A DNA stretch of 57,500 nt from an uncultured Pelagibacteraceae bacterium (GTDB lineage Bacteria; Pseudomonadota; Alphaproteobacteria; Pelagibacterales; Pelagibacteraceae), in contig CACGAV010000003.1 of assembly GCA_902571095.1 (NCBI GenBank), forward strand, positions 1 to 57,500, in the 5' to 3' direction. The position numbers and the translations under genes are program-made. The notes under the pieces are model-generated. The model saw only the letters and a list, made by a program, of their open reading frames with translations, searched no databases and was not told where the DNA came from. This document shows, one piece after another, positions 1 through 8,367 of this stretch; positions within the stretch are counted from its first letter, which is position 1; every line of letters begins with the position of its first letter.

Positions 1-371
1 TCATAGATAGATTGGCTCTCTTCGACCATTTTTTTAAATTTCTCTAACTCATGATTTAATTTTGAAATTTCAGTTTCTTTTCCTTCTTTATAATCGATTA
101 CAAGTGTTTTCATTTCTTTAAATTTTTTGGATAAATTTTCAAAGTTATCTTTCTGCGCATTTACTCTTTTTTTTAAATCAAAGTACTCATCTATTACTTG
201 AATAGAGGTAATTAATAAAAGTTTATTTTCTCCAATATTTCCAAGTTTTTCTCTTAGAGTTGAATATTTCTTATCTAAAAATTTAGTCAAGTTTTTTAGA
301 TCTTCTTCCTGCCCGTCATCACAAGATAGCAGGTAATCTTTGTTGTTAAATTTTATATTTATATTTGCCAT
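1..371 (-). CDS. zapA: Cell division protein ZapA (partial, C-terminus beyond window)
   Basis: The reverse strand reads open from an ATG at 371 to the window edge with no stop, giving about 123 residues. The start MANINIKFNNKDYLLSCDDG is a typical ZapA opening: a short beta-strand head domain that meets its substrate as a dimer, followed by a helical, charged tail (from about residue 70) expected to form a coiled coil. ZapA bundles FtsZ filaments at the division ring in the cytoplasm. The gene overlaps the 3' end of the upstream coiled-coil gene by 13 bp, so the two are almost certainly co-transcribed. Its true C-terminus is not visible. Confidence 0.8.
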   Translation of the reverse strand, partial: MANINIKFNNKDYLLSCDDGQEEDLKNLTKFLDKKYSTLREKLGNIGENKLLLITSIQVIDEYFDLKKRVNAQKDNFENLSKKFKEMKTLVIDYKEGKETEISKLNHELEKFKKMVEESQSIY

Positions 372-682
372 TTTTCTATTTCTTCTACCAAAGATTCTGT
401 TTCTTCGCCAAGCTCATCTATATCTTGGTTGAATTGGTCTTGCGTTTTTTTTGCTTTTTTTTGTTCTTCATCCATTTTTTTTATACGAATTTTTAATTCA
501 TTATACTTTGAAAACAGATCATTGTACTTTATCTCTAATTCAATTTTTTCGCTTTGTAATTGATTTTTCTCTTCGCTAAGTTGCTCTATCTCGCTAGTTT
601 GAACAGTTGTAGAGCCACTTAAACTTTTTAATTTATCTAAAATTGTTTCAAGTCTCTTTTCTTTGCTGTATAAACTTTCCAT
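359..682 (-). CDS. Small coiled-coil protein upstream of ZapA (ZapB/DUF4164-like)
   Basis: A 107-residue protein, almost entirely charged and helical, with heptad-like spacing of L/I residues from about residue 8 to 105 and no membrane segment or signal peptide. Many alphaproteobacteria carry a small coiled-coil (DUF4164-type) gene just before zapA, and the tight overlap with zapA here fits that. A role as a division-ring accessory coiled coil is inferred from position; sequence alone only supports coiled coil. It starts 65 bp from the divergent transketolase gene, so both promoters must lie in that short gap. Confidence 0.6.
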   Translation of the reverse strand: MESLYSKEKRLETILDKLKSLSGSTTVQTSEIEQLSEEKNQLQSEKIELEIKYNDLFSKYNELKIRIKKMDEEQKKAKKTQDQFNQDIDELGEETESLVEEIEKWQI

Positions 683-747
683 CTTAACTTTTTTTTTATA
701 TCATATTATTGATATCATGAATTGAAGTCTATATAGGTAATTTATAA

Positions 748-2730
748 GTGGATCCAAAATTAAAAGATTTATCAAACGCAATTAGATTTTTATCAATTGA
801 TGCCGTACAGAAGGCAAATTCTGGCCATCCTGGCATGCCGATGGGTATGGCAGATGTTGCTACGGTTCTTTTTAAATACTACCTGCGGTTTAATCCAAAA
901 AATCCAAACTGGATTAACAGAGATAGATTCATTTTATCTGCTGGTCATGGTTCAATGCTTTTATATTCGATACTTTACTTAACGGGTTACGATAAATTTA
1001 AAATTGATGACCTTAAAAATTTTAGGCAGTTAAATTCAATTTGCGCAGGGCACCCCGAGTATGAAAAAGGATCAGGCATTGAGACAACTACAGGACCCTT
1101 GGGGCAAGGATTATCAAATTCTGTTGGTATGGCAATAGCTGAGGAGATTTTAAAAAAGAGATTTGGGTCAGATTTAATTAATAATAAAACTTATGTTATT
1201 GCAAGTGATGGTGACTTGATGGAAGGAATAAGTCACGAGGCTATGAGTTTAGCAGGACATCTAAATTTAAAAAATTTAATAGTTTTTTTTGATAATAATA
1301 AAATTTCAATAGATGGTCCAACATCACTAAGTGTATCAGATAACTATAAAAAAAGATTTGAGAGCTATGGATGGTCATTTCAAGAAATTAACGGACATAA
1401 TTTCAAGCAAATTTTTAATTCAATAAAAAAAGCAAACAAATCAAACAAACCTACTATAATTTCATGTAAAACTGTCATTGGTTTCGGTTCGCCAAATAAA
1501 TCTGGTAAAGCCTCATCTCATGGTTCCCCGCTAGGTGATGATGAAGTCAAATTAGTTAGAAAAAAACTTAATTGGAAACATGAGCCATTTGAAGTTCCAG
1601 AAGAAATTATGGAGTCTTGGAGAAAGATAGGAGAAAAGGGGGAAAGTTTAGAAAAACAATGGAGAAATATTTTCGAAAAAAAAAATAATAAAATTAAAAA
1701 TGAATTTGAAAGGCTTTTAAAAGGTGAACTTCCTTTGTCCTTGGATAAATTTTTTGGAGACGAAAAACTAAAATCTTTCAAAATCAAACCTAAAATGGCT
1801 ACAAGACAGTGTTCTTCTTCTGTAATAAAAGAATTAACCGAAACTTTGCCCGAATTAATAGGTGGGTCAGCAGATTTGAGTGGATCGAATAATACAAAAA
1901 CTGAAAATTCAAAAGTAATAAGTTCTAAAAATTTTTCTGGAAACTATATACACTATGGTGTTAGAGAGCACGCAATGGCAGGTGTAATGAATGGTATAGC
2001 ATTATACGGTTGCTTGATACCTTTTGGAGGTACTTTTTTAATTTTTTCTGACTACCTCAAACCAGCTATGAGATTGTCTGCTCTAATGAAACTTAGAGTA
2101 ATTTTTGTTTTTTCACATGATTCTATTGGCCTTGGGGAAGACGGTCCAACTCATCAACCAATAGAACAGCTAGAGCATCTTAGGGCAATTCCAAACCTAA
2201 ATGTATTTAGACCAGCAGATTTAAATGAAACTCTTGAGTGCTGGGAAATTGCTCTTAAAAGTAAAAGCAACCCAAGTGCTATAGCTTTATCTAGACAAAA
2301 ATTACCTTACGTTACAGAGAATATAACTGGTGAAAATATGTCCTCTAAAGGTGCGTATGTATTAAAAAAAACTTCTGATACAGCTAACGTGTCTCTAATC
2401 GCATCTGGATCTGAGGTTGAAATTGCGTTAGAGGCTCAAAAAAAACTCAAAGAAATAAATATTGATTCTAAAGTAATTTCAGTTCCAAGCTATGATTTAT
2501 TTCAAAATCAAAACCAAGATTATAAAGATGAAGTTCTCGGAAAAAATACTTTTAAAATCTCTATTGAGGCATCAACTGAAAGTGGATGGAGGAGTATTGT
2601 TGGAAAAAATGGTGCAACACTTGGAATGTCAACATTTGGTAAAAGCGCTCCATATAAAGAAATATATAAACTTTTTAATCTAACAAGTGAAGAAATTTTT
2701 AAAATAGTGAAATTAAATTTAAATAAATAA
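748..2730 (+). CDS. tkt: Transketolase
   Basis: A 660-residue thiamine-diphosphate enzyme of the pentose phosphate pathway, transferring two-carbon ketol units between sugar phosphates. The N-terminal domain has the substrate-site GHPGMPMG motif at about residues 26-33 and the ThDP/metal motif beginning GDL near residue 155. The Pyr domain follows (YGVREHAMAG near 408 carries the catalytic Glu), then the C-terminal transketolase domain. Length is normal for bacterial transketolases. The start is GTG at 748, preceded by an AGGT about 10 nt upstream. It heads a tight run with pgk (8 bp gap) and the aldolase, linking pentose phosphate and lower glycolytic or gluconeogenic steps. Confidence 0.95.
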   Translation: MDPKLKDLSNAIRFLSIDAVQKANSGHPGMPMGMADVATVLFKYYLRFNPKNPNWINRDRFILSAGHGSMLLYSILYLTGYDKFKIDDLKNFRQLNSICAGHPEYEKGSGIETTTGPLGQGLSNSVGMAIAEEILKKRFGSDLINNKTYVIASDGDLMEGISHEAMSLAGHLNLKNLIVFFDNNKISIDGPTSLSVSDNYKKRFESYGWSFQEINGHNFKQIFNSIKKANKSNKPTIISCKTVIGFGSPNKSGKASSHGSPLGDDEVKLVRKKLNWKHEPFEVPEEIMESWRKIGEKGESLEKQWRNIFEKKNNKIKNEFERLLKGELPLSLDKFFGDEKLKSFKIKPKMATRQCSSSVIKELTETLPELIGGSADLSGSNNTKTENSKVISSKNFSGNYIHYGVREHAMAGVMNGIALYGCLIPFGGTFLIFSDYLKPAMRLSALMKLRVIFVFSHDSIGLGEDGPTHQPIEQLEHLRAIPNLNVFRPADLNETLECWEIALKSKSNPSAIALSRQKLPYVTENITGENMSSKGAYVLKKTSDTANVSLIASGSEVEIALEAQKKLKEINIDSKVISVPSYDLFQNQNQDYKDEVLGKNTFKISIEASTESGWRSIVGKNGATLGMSTFGKSAPYKEIYKLFNLTSEEIFKIVKLNLNK

Positions 2731-2738
2731 TTGGACAA

Positions 2739-3932
2739 ATGTCTAATTTAAAAATATTTTCTAAAGATATAATTGTCAAAGATAAACGAGTTATTTTGAG
2801 ATTAGATCTTAATGTTCCAATTAAAAATTCAAATATAGACGACTATACTAGAATCGAAGTTGTAGAAAATTTTATTAACGAATTAATTAAAAATAAAGCT
2901 AAAATTATTTTGATATCTCACCTAGGTAGACCAAAGGGAAAAGTTATTTCTAGTTTGTCAATGAAGCCGATATTTCATTATTTTGAAAAAAAATTAAATG
3001 GAAAAATTTATTTTTATAAAGAAAGAATCGACACTAAAGCTATAGATGCATCTAATAAATTAAAACCTGGTGAGGTTTTATTAATTGAAAATATTCGTTT
3101 TTTCAGCGAAGAGGAAAATGACGATGAAATTTTTGCTAAAAATCTTGCAAAATTAGGTGATATTTATATTAATGAAGCCTTTTCTTGTTCTCATAGAAAA
3201 CAAGCTTCTTTGCATAACATTGCAAAATTTATTGATAGTTATGGAGGTCCCAATTTGGAGAAAGAGCTTAAGTCAATTAATTTAATTATAAAAAACAAAA
3301 AAAAACCGGTCACCTGTATAATTGGCGGTTCAAAAGTCTCCACAAAAATTAATGTTTTATCGAGTTTGATTAAGATTTCAGATAATCTGGTGATTGTTGG
3401 AGCAATGGCTAACAACTTTATTAAGTTTAAAGGTATTAATGTTGGTGCATCTCTTGTTGAACAAGATGTTGAAAATAGTGTAAAAAATATAAATGAACTA
3501 GCTGAAAAAAATCAATGTAAAATTATTATTCCTTTGGATTGTAATGTGTCATCTAATTCTGGTGGGGATCCAACTTATAAATTATTAGAGGAAATCAGCT
3601 CAAATGATATGATTTTAGATATTGGAAAAAACACTATAAATTTAATAAGAACAATTATTGATAGTTCAAACACTGTATTTTGGAATGGTCCAGCTGGGTA
3701 TTACGAAAATAAAAGTTTTTCTAAAGGTTCCATAAGTATTGCTAAAAAAATTGCTGAAAACACAAAATCTAAGTCTTTAATATCAATTGTTGGTGGTGGT
3801 GACACAATTGCGGCAATTAAAAATACTGGGCTAGAGAGAACTTTTACGCATTTATCAACAGCTGGTGGTGCTTTCTTGGAATCTCTTGAAGGAAAAGAGC
3901 TGCCTGGTATAAAAGTGTTAAAGAGAAATTGA
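2739..3932 (+). CDS. pgk: Phosphoglycerate kinase
   Basis: A 397-residue enzyme interconverting 1,3-bisphosphoglycerate + ADP and 3-phosphoglycerate + ATP in the cytosol. Visible family features are the N-terminal RLDLNVP substrate motif (about residues 21-27), ISHLGRPKG (about 60), the GGSKVSTK nucleotide-domain segment (about 196) and the C-terminal GGGDT nucleotide loop (about 350). Length is standard. The ATG lies 8 bp after the transketolase stop and the 3' end touches the aldolase start. A gap (GAPDH) gene, often the neighbour of pgk, is not present in this cluster. Confidence 0.96.
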   Translation: MSNLKIFSKDIIVKDKRVILRLDLNVPIKNSNIDDYTRIEVVENFINELIKNKAKIILISHLGRPKGKVISSLSMKPIFHYFEKKLNGKIYFYKERIDTKAIDASNKLKPGEVLLIENIRFFSEEENDDEIFAKNLAKLGDIYINEAFSCSHRKQASLHNIAKFIDSYGGPNLEKELKSINLIIKNKKKPVTCIIGGSKVSTKINVLSSLIKISDNLVIVGAMANNFIKFKGINVGASLVEQDVENSVKNINELAEKNQCKIIIPLDCNVSSNSGGDPTYKLLEEISSNDMILDIGKNTINLIRTIIDSSNTVFWNGPAGYYENKSFSKGSISIAKKIAENTKSKSLISIVGGGDTIAAIKNTGLERTFTHLSTAGGAFLESLEGKELPGIKVLKRN

Positions 3933-3937
3933 AATCT

Positions 3938-4954
3938 ATGAGCATAGAGGAAATAGCAAAACAGATGGTAGCGAAGGGCAAAGGAATACTTGCAGCAGAT
4001 GAAAGCACAGGAACAATGGAGAAAAGATTGAAGAGTGTTAACGTAGAGTGTACAGAAAAAAATAGGCTTCACTTTAGAGAAACATTGTTTACTTCATCTT
4101 CAATGAAAAGTTGTATAAGTGGTGTTATCTTATTTGATGAAACCATAAGGCAAAAATCTAGTAATGGTAAATCAATTCCAGAATTAATAAATGAAAGCGG
4201 ATCTATACCTGGGATCAAAGTTGATAAAGGTGCAAAAAGTTTAGCTGGATCAAATAATGAAAAAGTTACAGAAGGCCTCGATGGTTTAAGAAATAGAATG
4301 GAAGAGTATTATAAGTTAGGAGCCAGATTTGCAAAATGGAGAGCTGTTTATTCTATTTCATCTGTCTATCCAAGTGAACAATGTATAAAATCAAATGCTC
4401 ATGCTCTAGCGAGATACGCATCCTTGGTACAGGAAGCAAAAATGGTTCCGATCGTTGAACCAGAAGTTTTGATGGATGGAGATCACACAATTGATAAATG
4501 CTACGATGTTACTAGTAGAGTATTAGCTGAATGTTACAGGGAGCTCAAAATTCATAATGTTAATCTTAAAGGAACAGTTTTAAAACCCAATATGATACTT
4601 CCTGGAGCGAGTTGTAAACAAAAAGTCACACCGGAAGAAATAGCAAAAAAAACTTTAGAATGTATTAAAAAAAATATGCCAAGTGAGGTACCTGGTGTCG
4701 CTTTTTTATCAGGAGGACAAAATGAGGTGGAGGCAACAAAAAATTTAAATGAAATAAATAAGATAAACGATACCTCTTTCCATTTTACATTTTCTTATGG
4801 CCGAGCACTACAACAATCGGCATTAAAAACCTGGGCAAAGTCAATGAAGGATATATCAAAAATCCAAAAGGTTTTTAATCATAGAGCCAAAATGAATGGA
4901 GCTTCAACAGAAGCAAAATGGAATGAACAGATTGAACAAAGTTTTGCAGCTTAA
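3938..4954 (+). CDS. fbaB: Class I fructose-bisphosphate aldolase
   Basis: About 338 residues, matching the eukaryote-like class I aldolase family that uses a Schiff-base lysine rather than a metal. It has the early GKGILAADEST motif, the KWRAVYSI segment, and LKPNM carrying the expected Schiff-base lysine at about residue 212. It cleaves or forms fructose 1,6-bisphosphate in glycolysis/gluconeogenesis. I place the start at the ATG at 3938, which gives the family-typical beginning MSIEEIAKQM. An in-frame TTG at 3929 overlapping the pgk stop would add only three residues. The end lies 2 nt before the next gene's TTG. Confidence 0.93.
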   Translation: MSIEEIAKQMVAKGKGILAADESTGTMEKRLKSVNVECTEKNRLHFRETLFTSSSMKSCISGVILFDETIRQKSSNGKSIPELINESGSIPGIKVDKGAKSLAGSNNEKVTEGLDGLRNRMEEYYKLGARFAKWRAVYSISSVYPSEQCIKSNAHALARYASLVQEAKMVPIVEPEVLMDGDHTIDKCYDVTSRVLAECYRELKIHNVNLKGTVLKPNMILPGASCKQKVTPEEIAKKTLECIKKNMPSEVPGVAFLSGGQNEVEATKNLNEINKINDTSFHFTFSYGRALQQSALKTWAKSMKDISKIQKVFNHRAKMNGASTEAKWNEQIEQSFAA

Positions 4955-4956
4955 AA

Positions 4957-5589
4957 TTGAGAAGATTTTTATATCTAATATCACCTAAAAAAATCAATGA
5001 GAAATTCTATAAGAATTTAGATGAGGTTCTTTCATTTAAAAATGTGGAATATTTCCAATTAAGACTTAAGAAACAATCAATTATAAAAATCACCAATATC
5101 GCAAAAAAAATTAAAAAAATTACAAAAAAATATAGAGTAAAATTGATTATAAATGACTCAGCCTTTTTGGCTAAAAAAATAAATGCCGATGGGTGTCACT
5201 TGGGGCAGTCAGATGGTACATTAAAAAATGCCAGAAAATTATTAAAAAAAGGAAAAATAATTGGAATAACATGTCATGGATCAAAAAAATTAATATTAAA
5301 TGCTATCAAAGAAAAACCTGACTATATAGCAATTGGGTCATTCTTTAAATCAAGATTAAAACCAAATGCAAAGAAAGCCAAAAAAAAATTAATTAAATGG
5401 TCTAAACAAAAAACAAATTTACCGATTGTCGCAATTGGAGGAATTGATAATAAAAATTACAAAAACTTAATAAAATCTGGAGTAAATTATCTTGCAATAT
5501 CAAGTTTTATTTGGAATAACCCTCGCTTAAAACCAAAGTTAGCTATAAAAAAATTTAAATATCATGAAAATACAAGGAAACGAAATTAA
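4957..5589 (+). CDS. thiE: Thiamine-phosphate synthase-like protein (ThiE family)
   Basis: A 210-residue TIM-barrel protein. Visible ThiE features are the substrate segment VEYFQLRLK, IINDSAFLAKKINADGCHLG near residues 60-85, GITCHG near 108, DYIAIGSFF near 128 and PIVAIGGID near 155, all in family order. ThiE joins HMP-diphosphate to the thiazole phosphate to make thiamine phosphate. Several stretches are very lysine-rich, as in many proteins of this genome. The start is a TTG at 4957, 2 nt after the aldolase stop. The 3' end overlaps efp by 26 bp, indicating translational coupling. SAR11 cells are known to need an external HMP-type thiamine precursor, which would make this late step useful. 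Confidence 0.75.
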   Translation: MRRFLYLISPKKINEKFYKNLDEVLSFKNVEYFQLRLKKQSIIKITNIAKKIKKITKKYRVKLIINDSAFLAKKINADGCHLGQSDGTLKNARKLLKKGKIIGITCHGSKKLILNAIKEKPDYIAIGSFFKSRLKPNAKKAKKKLIKWSKQKTNLPIVAIGGIDNKNYKNLIKSGVNYLAISSFIWNNPRLKPKLAIKKFKYHENTRKRN

Positions 5590-6127
5590 ACCTGGAATGA
5601 TCATTGAGATAAATAATGATTTCTGGACAGTTTTGAAAACTCAACACGTTAAACCTGGAAAAGGCGGGGCTTTTAATCAGGTGGAACTTAAAAGTTTAAC
5701 AAGAGGAACAAAATTGAACCAAAGATTTAGATCTAGTGAAAGTGTAGAAAGAAGTCAATTAGATGAAAAAGAATTTAATTTTTTATATCACGATGGGGAC
5801 GGATGTTTTTTTATGGATCCAGAAAGTTTTGAGCAAATTTCAATTAAAAAAGATTTGTTAGGAAATAAATTAAAACTACTTAGTGAAAATTTAAAAGTAA
5901 CTATATCCTTCTTAGATGAAAAACCAATATCTGTTGATTTACCTACAAATATTGAATGTGAAATAGAAAGTACAGAAGGTGTCGTTAAAGGTCAAACAGC
6001 TGCATCTTCATATAAGCCAGCAAAATTAAAAAATGGTTTAGATATTATGGTTCCTCCTTTTATAGAAGAGGGAAATAAGATTATTTTAGATACAAGAAAT
6101 TTAGAATACGTAAAAAAAATAAATTAA
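5564..6127 (+). CDS. efp: Elongation factor P
   Basis: 187 residues with the three beta-barrel domains of EF-P. The N-terminal KOW-like domain has the loop PGKGGA, whose lysine (residue 33) sits where EF-P is modified in many bacteria. OB-fold domains follow, with the conserved C-terminal VVKGQTAASSYKPAKLKNG stretch near residues 145-163. EF-P relieves ribosomes stalled at polyproline. No modification enzyme is seen nearby. The gene starts inside the thiE end and its TAA overlaps the next ATG by one base. Confidence 0.96.
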   Translation: MKIQGNEIKPGMIIEINNDFWTVLKTQHVKPGKGGAFNQVELKSLTRGTKLNQRFRSSESVERSQLDEKEFNFLYHDGDGCFFMDPESFEQISIKKDLLGNKLKLLSENLKVTISFLDEKPISVDLPTNIECEIESTEGVVKGQTAASSYKPAKLKNGLDIMVPPFIEEGNKIILDTRNLEYVKKIN

Positions 6128-6918
6128 TGCAATTTAATTCACCACAATTTAATTTGATGTATAAAGCTTGTATGAAGGCCTCAAAAGTTTTGATCAGGGA
6201 TTTTGGGGAAATAGAAAAACTTCAAGTTTCTGAAAAGGGTCCGGGCGATTTTGTTACGGCTTCTGATAAACGTGTTGAGAAAATACTAATAGAAGAATTA
6301 AGTATAGATAAATCAGGCTATTCAGCTTTAACAGAAGAAACTGGAAAAATAGAAGGTGAGAAAAAAAATAACAGATGGATAATAGATCCTATAGACGGAA
6401 CAACAAATTTTTTAAATGGTGTCCCACATTTTTGTATTTCTATTGCATATGAGGAAAATGGAAATTTAGTTTCTGGCATTATATTTGATCCAATTAAAAA
6501 CGAGATGTTTATAGCTCAAAAGGGTTCTGGTGCGTATTTGAATAATTCAAGGATGAGAGTTTCTAATAAGTCAGATTTTAAGAATTCACTAATTGTAACT
6601 GGCGGACCAAGGGCATCTAGTTCAAATGAAATTAGGGATTTAGCATTCAAGGAGTACCAAAAAATTTCATCTGTAATTCGTCCTCCTTTAAGAAAATCTG
6701 GGAGTGCTGCTTTAGATTTGGCGTATATTGCGGCAGGAAGATATGATGCATGTTGGCAAAGAGAGTTAAATTATTGGGATATAGCTGCAGGTATTATCAT
6801 CCTTAGAGAGTCTGGAGGTTTTGTAGAAAATCTGAAAGGCAATGACTTTCACAGCAAAAAAATTGATATTATTGCTAGCAATAGCAAAATTCATGAGAAA
6901 ATGAAGAATTTATTGTAA
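6127..6918 (+). CDS. suhB: Inositol-1-monophosphatase family protein
   Basis: 263 residues of the Mg-dependent sugar-phosphatase superfamily. Metal-binding motifs are in order: TEETG (about residue 70), the WIIDPIDGTTNF signature (about 84-95) and NYWDIAAG near 222. The enzyme would dephosphorylate inositol-1-phosphate or a related sugar phosphate. In E. coli the SuhB homologue also acts in rRNA transcription, but nothing here shows that. Start ATG overlaps the efp stop (TAATG), so translation is probably coupled. The family call is firm; the exact substrate cannot be read from sequence. Confidence 0.88.
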   Translation: MQFNSPQFNLMYKACMKASKVLIRDFGEIEKLQVSEKGPGDFVTASDKRVEKILIEELSIDKSGYSALTEETGKIEGEKKNNRWIIDPIDGTTNFLNGVPHFCISIAYEENGNLVSGIIFDPIKNEMFIAQKGSGAYLNNSRMRVSNKSDFKNSLIVTGGPRASSSNEIRDLAFKEYQKISSVIRPPLRKSGSAALDLAYIAAGRYDACWQRELNYWDIAAGIIILRESGGFVENLKGNDFHSKKIDIIASNSKIHEKMKNLL

Positions 6919-6925
6919 AAAATTA

Positions 6926-6952
6926 TTGAGCAACTTTAGATATTATTATAAT
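6926..6952 (+). promoter_or_regulatory. Possible sigma70 promoter for rpmE
   Basis: In the 44-bp gap before rpmE there is a perfect TATAAT at 6947-6952, with TTGAGC at 6926-6931 as a possible -35, spaced a short 15 bp. The ATG begins 10 bp after the -10 hexamer, so the leader would be only a few nt. AT-rich background makes chance matches common. Confidence 0.35.
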
Positions 6953-6962
6953 AGTCGTAAAA

Positions 6963-7190
6963 ATGAAAAAGAAAATTCATCCTAATTATCATAAAATCAA
7001 TGTCGTTATGACAGATGGTTCTAAGTTTGAAACTATGTCTACTTGGGGTAAAGAGGGAGACACTTTAAAATTAGATATCGATCCAAAATCTCACTCTGCA
7101 TGGACCGGGGGGACACAAAAAATTTTGGATAAAGGTCGTGTAAGTAAATATAATAAAAAATTTACTGATTTAAGAAAAAAAAAGAGCTAA
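6963..7190 (+). CDS. rpmE: 50S ribosomal protein L31 (cysteine-free form)
   Basis: 75 residues beginning [20 protein letters not shown], the L31 pattern, with the conserved SHSAWTG segment near residue 42. It is a large-subunit protein bridging to the small subunit. No cysteines are present, so this is the zinc-independent (C-minus) form lacking the CxxC ligands of classic L31. It sits just before trcR (3 nt gap) and may have its own promoter in the preceding 44 bp. Confidence 0.93.
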   Translation: MKKKIHPNYHKINVVMTDGSKFETMSTWGKEGDTLKLDIDPKSHSAWTGGTQKILDKGRVSKYNKKFTDLRKKKS

Positions 7191-7193
7191 ACT

Positions 7194-7829
7194 ATGTCTG
7201 AAGCACCATTTATGCCAAAAGCAACTGCTGTTTGGTTAGTAGAAAATACAACATTAAGTTTTAAACAAATTGCTAACTTTTGTAAATTACATGAGTTAGA
7301 AGTAAAAGGTATTGCTGATGGAGATGTAGCAAAAGGCATTAAAGCTTATAATCCAATTTTAGCTGGGCAAGTAACTAGAGAAGAAATCAATCTTTGTTCT
7401 AAAGATCAAGAAAGACCACTTAAATTAGAAAAAAAGAGTCAGGATGTAGTTATATCTGAAGGAAGAAAGAAAATAAAATACACTCCATTATCTAAAAGAA
7501 AAGACAGGCCTGATGCAGCATTGTGGTTGTCCAAAAATTTTTCCCAATTATCAGATGGACAAATTGCAAAACTGGTTGGGAGTACAAAAGCAACTGTGGG
7601 ATTAATACGTAAAAGAACATATTGGAACTTTTCAAATTTATCAGCCAAAGATCCTGTTGTTCTTGGTTTGTGTAGTCAATTGCAGTTCGAACAAGCTGTC
7701 GGAAAAGCGAATAGAAGAGTAAAAAGATTAAAAAAATTGAAAGAGAAAGAATTAAAAATGCAAGAAAAAAAAGATGAAGTTAAAAAAGAAGATGAAGAGA
7801 AAGTAGAAGTTGCAAATGAAAACGACTAA
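7194..7829 (+). CDS. trcR: TrcR-type cell-cycle transcriptional regulator (DUF1013)
   Basis: 211 residues closely following the alphaproteobacterial DUF1013/TrcR pattern: the opening FMPKATAVWLVENT, LEVKGIADGDVAKGI near residue 37, KYTPLSKRKDRPDA near 94, and TVGLIRKRTYWN near 132, then a charged, lysine/glutamate-rich tail. TrcR proteins associate with RNA polymerase and influence cell-cycle transcription in alphaproteobacteria, where the gene is widely conserved. The ATG is 3 nt after the L31 stop and the end overlaps purE by 14 bp. Confidence 0.88.
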   Translation: MSEAPFMPKATAVWLVENTTLSFKQIANFCKLHELEVKGIADGDVAKGIKAYNPILAGQVTREEINLCSKDQERPLKLEKKSQDVVISEGRKKIKYTPLSKRKDRPDAALWLSKNFSQLSDGQIAKLVGSTKATVGLIRKRTYWNFSNLSAKDPVVLGLCSQLQFEQAVGKANRRVKRLKKLKEKELKMQEKKDEVKKEDEEKVEVANEND

Positions 7830-8307
7830 AGAACCTACGGTTGGAATAATAATGGGTAGTAAGTCTGACTGGAAAGGTGTTATGGAGCACTGTAGTGAGG
7901 TTTTTAAGGAATTTGGAATAAATCACGATGCAAGAGTAATATCCGCCCACAGAACTCCAAAAAGATTAGAGAAATTTATTGAAGAGGCTGAAAAAAAAAA
8001 TTACGAGGTAATTATTGCAGCAGCTGGAGGAGCGGCACATTTAGCAGGAGTTACAGCTGCATTAACAACTATACCTGTTCTTGGTGTGCCAATGCCAAGT
8101 GTAACTAACGGTGTGGATAGTCTTTATTCAACTGTACAGATGCCAGCTGGAGTTCCTGTTGCTACTTTAGCAATTGGAAAAGCTGGAGCCAAAAATTCTG
8201 CTTTGTTTGCAATTGCTATTTTAAGTCGTAAATATCCAAAAATTAAAGAAAAGCTTAAAAAATTTAGATCTGAATTTGAAAGTAAAATTCCCAAAAGACC
8301 ATATTAA
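7816..8307 (+). CDS. purE: N5-carboxyaminoimidazole ribonucleotide mutase (PurE)
   Basis: About 163 residues, the normal class I PurE length. Signature motifs are IIMGSKSDW near residue 11, ISAHRTP near 44 with the catalytic His, and AAAGGAAHLAGV near 70. It converts N5-CAIR to CAIR in purine biosynthesis. I use the ATG at 7816; a TTG at 7810 would add two residues. It overlaps trcR by 14 bp. The usual partner purK is not next to it: a ribosomal protein gene follows instead. Confidence 0.93.
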   Translation: MKTTKEPTVGIIMGSKSDWKGVMEHCSEVFKEFGINHDARVISAHRTPKRLEKFIEEAEKKNYEVIIAAAGGAAHLAGVTAALTTIPVLGVPMPSVTNGVDSLYSTVQMPAGVPVATLAIGKAGAKNSALFAIAILSRKYPKIKEKLKKFRSEFESKIPKRPY

Positions 8308-8358
8308 ATCACATATAGACAATATCATCTCATCATGATAACTAAGCTCTGAATTTGC

Positions 8359-8363
8359 GGAGG
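8359..8363 (+). promoter_or_regulatory. Strong Shine-Dalgarno GGAGG for rpsU
   Basis: A perfect GGAGG lies 4 nt before the ATT codon that must start the S21 reading frame. Most genes in this window have weak or no such site, so it stands out and helps fix the unusual start. Confidence 0.7.
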
Positions 8364-8367
8364 ATTT

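Noticed and set aside
698-715. ATATCA/TGATAT inverted repeat between the coiled-coil gene and tkt
   Set aside because: Short and AT-only; could be an operator, but there is no second copy or regulator nearby to support it.
1518-1787. Open frames antisense to long genes (for example inside tkt, and similar ones within other genes)
   Set aside because: They lie wholly within well-supported genes on the other strand, show no family resemblance, and reflect codon bias of AT-rich genes.
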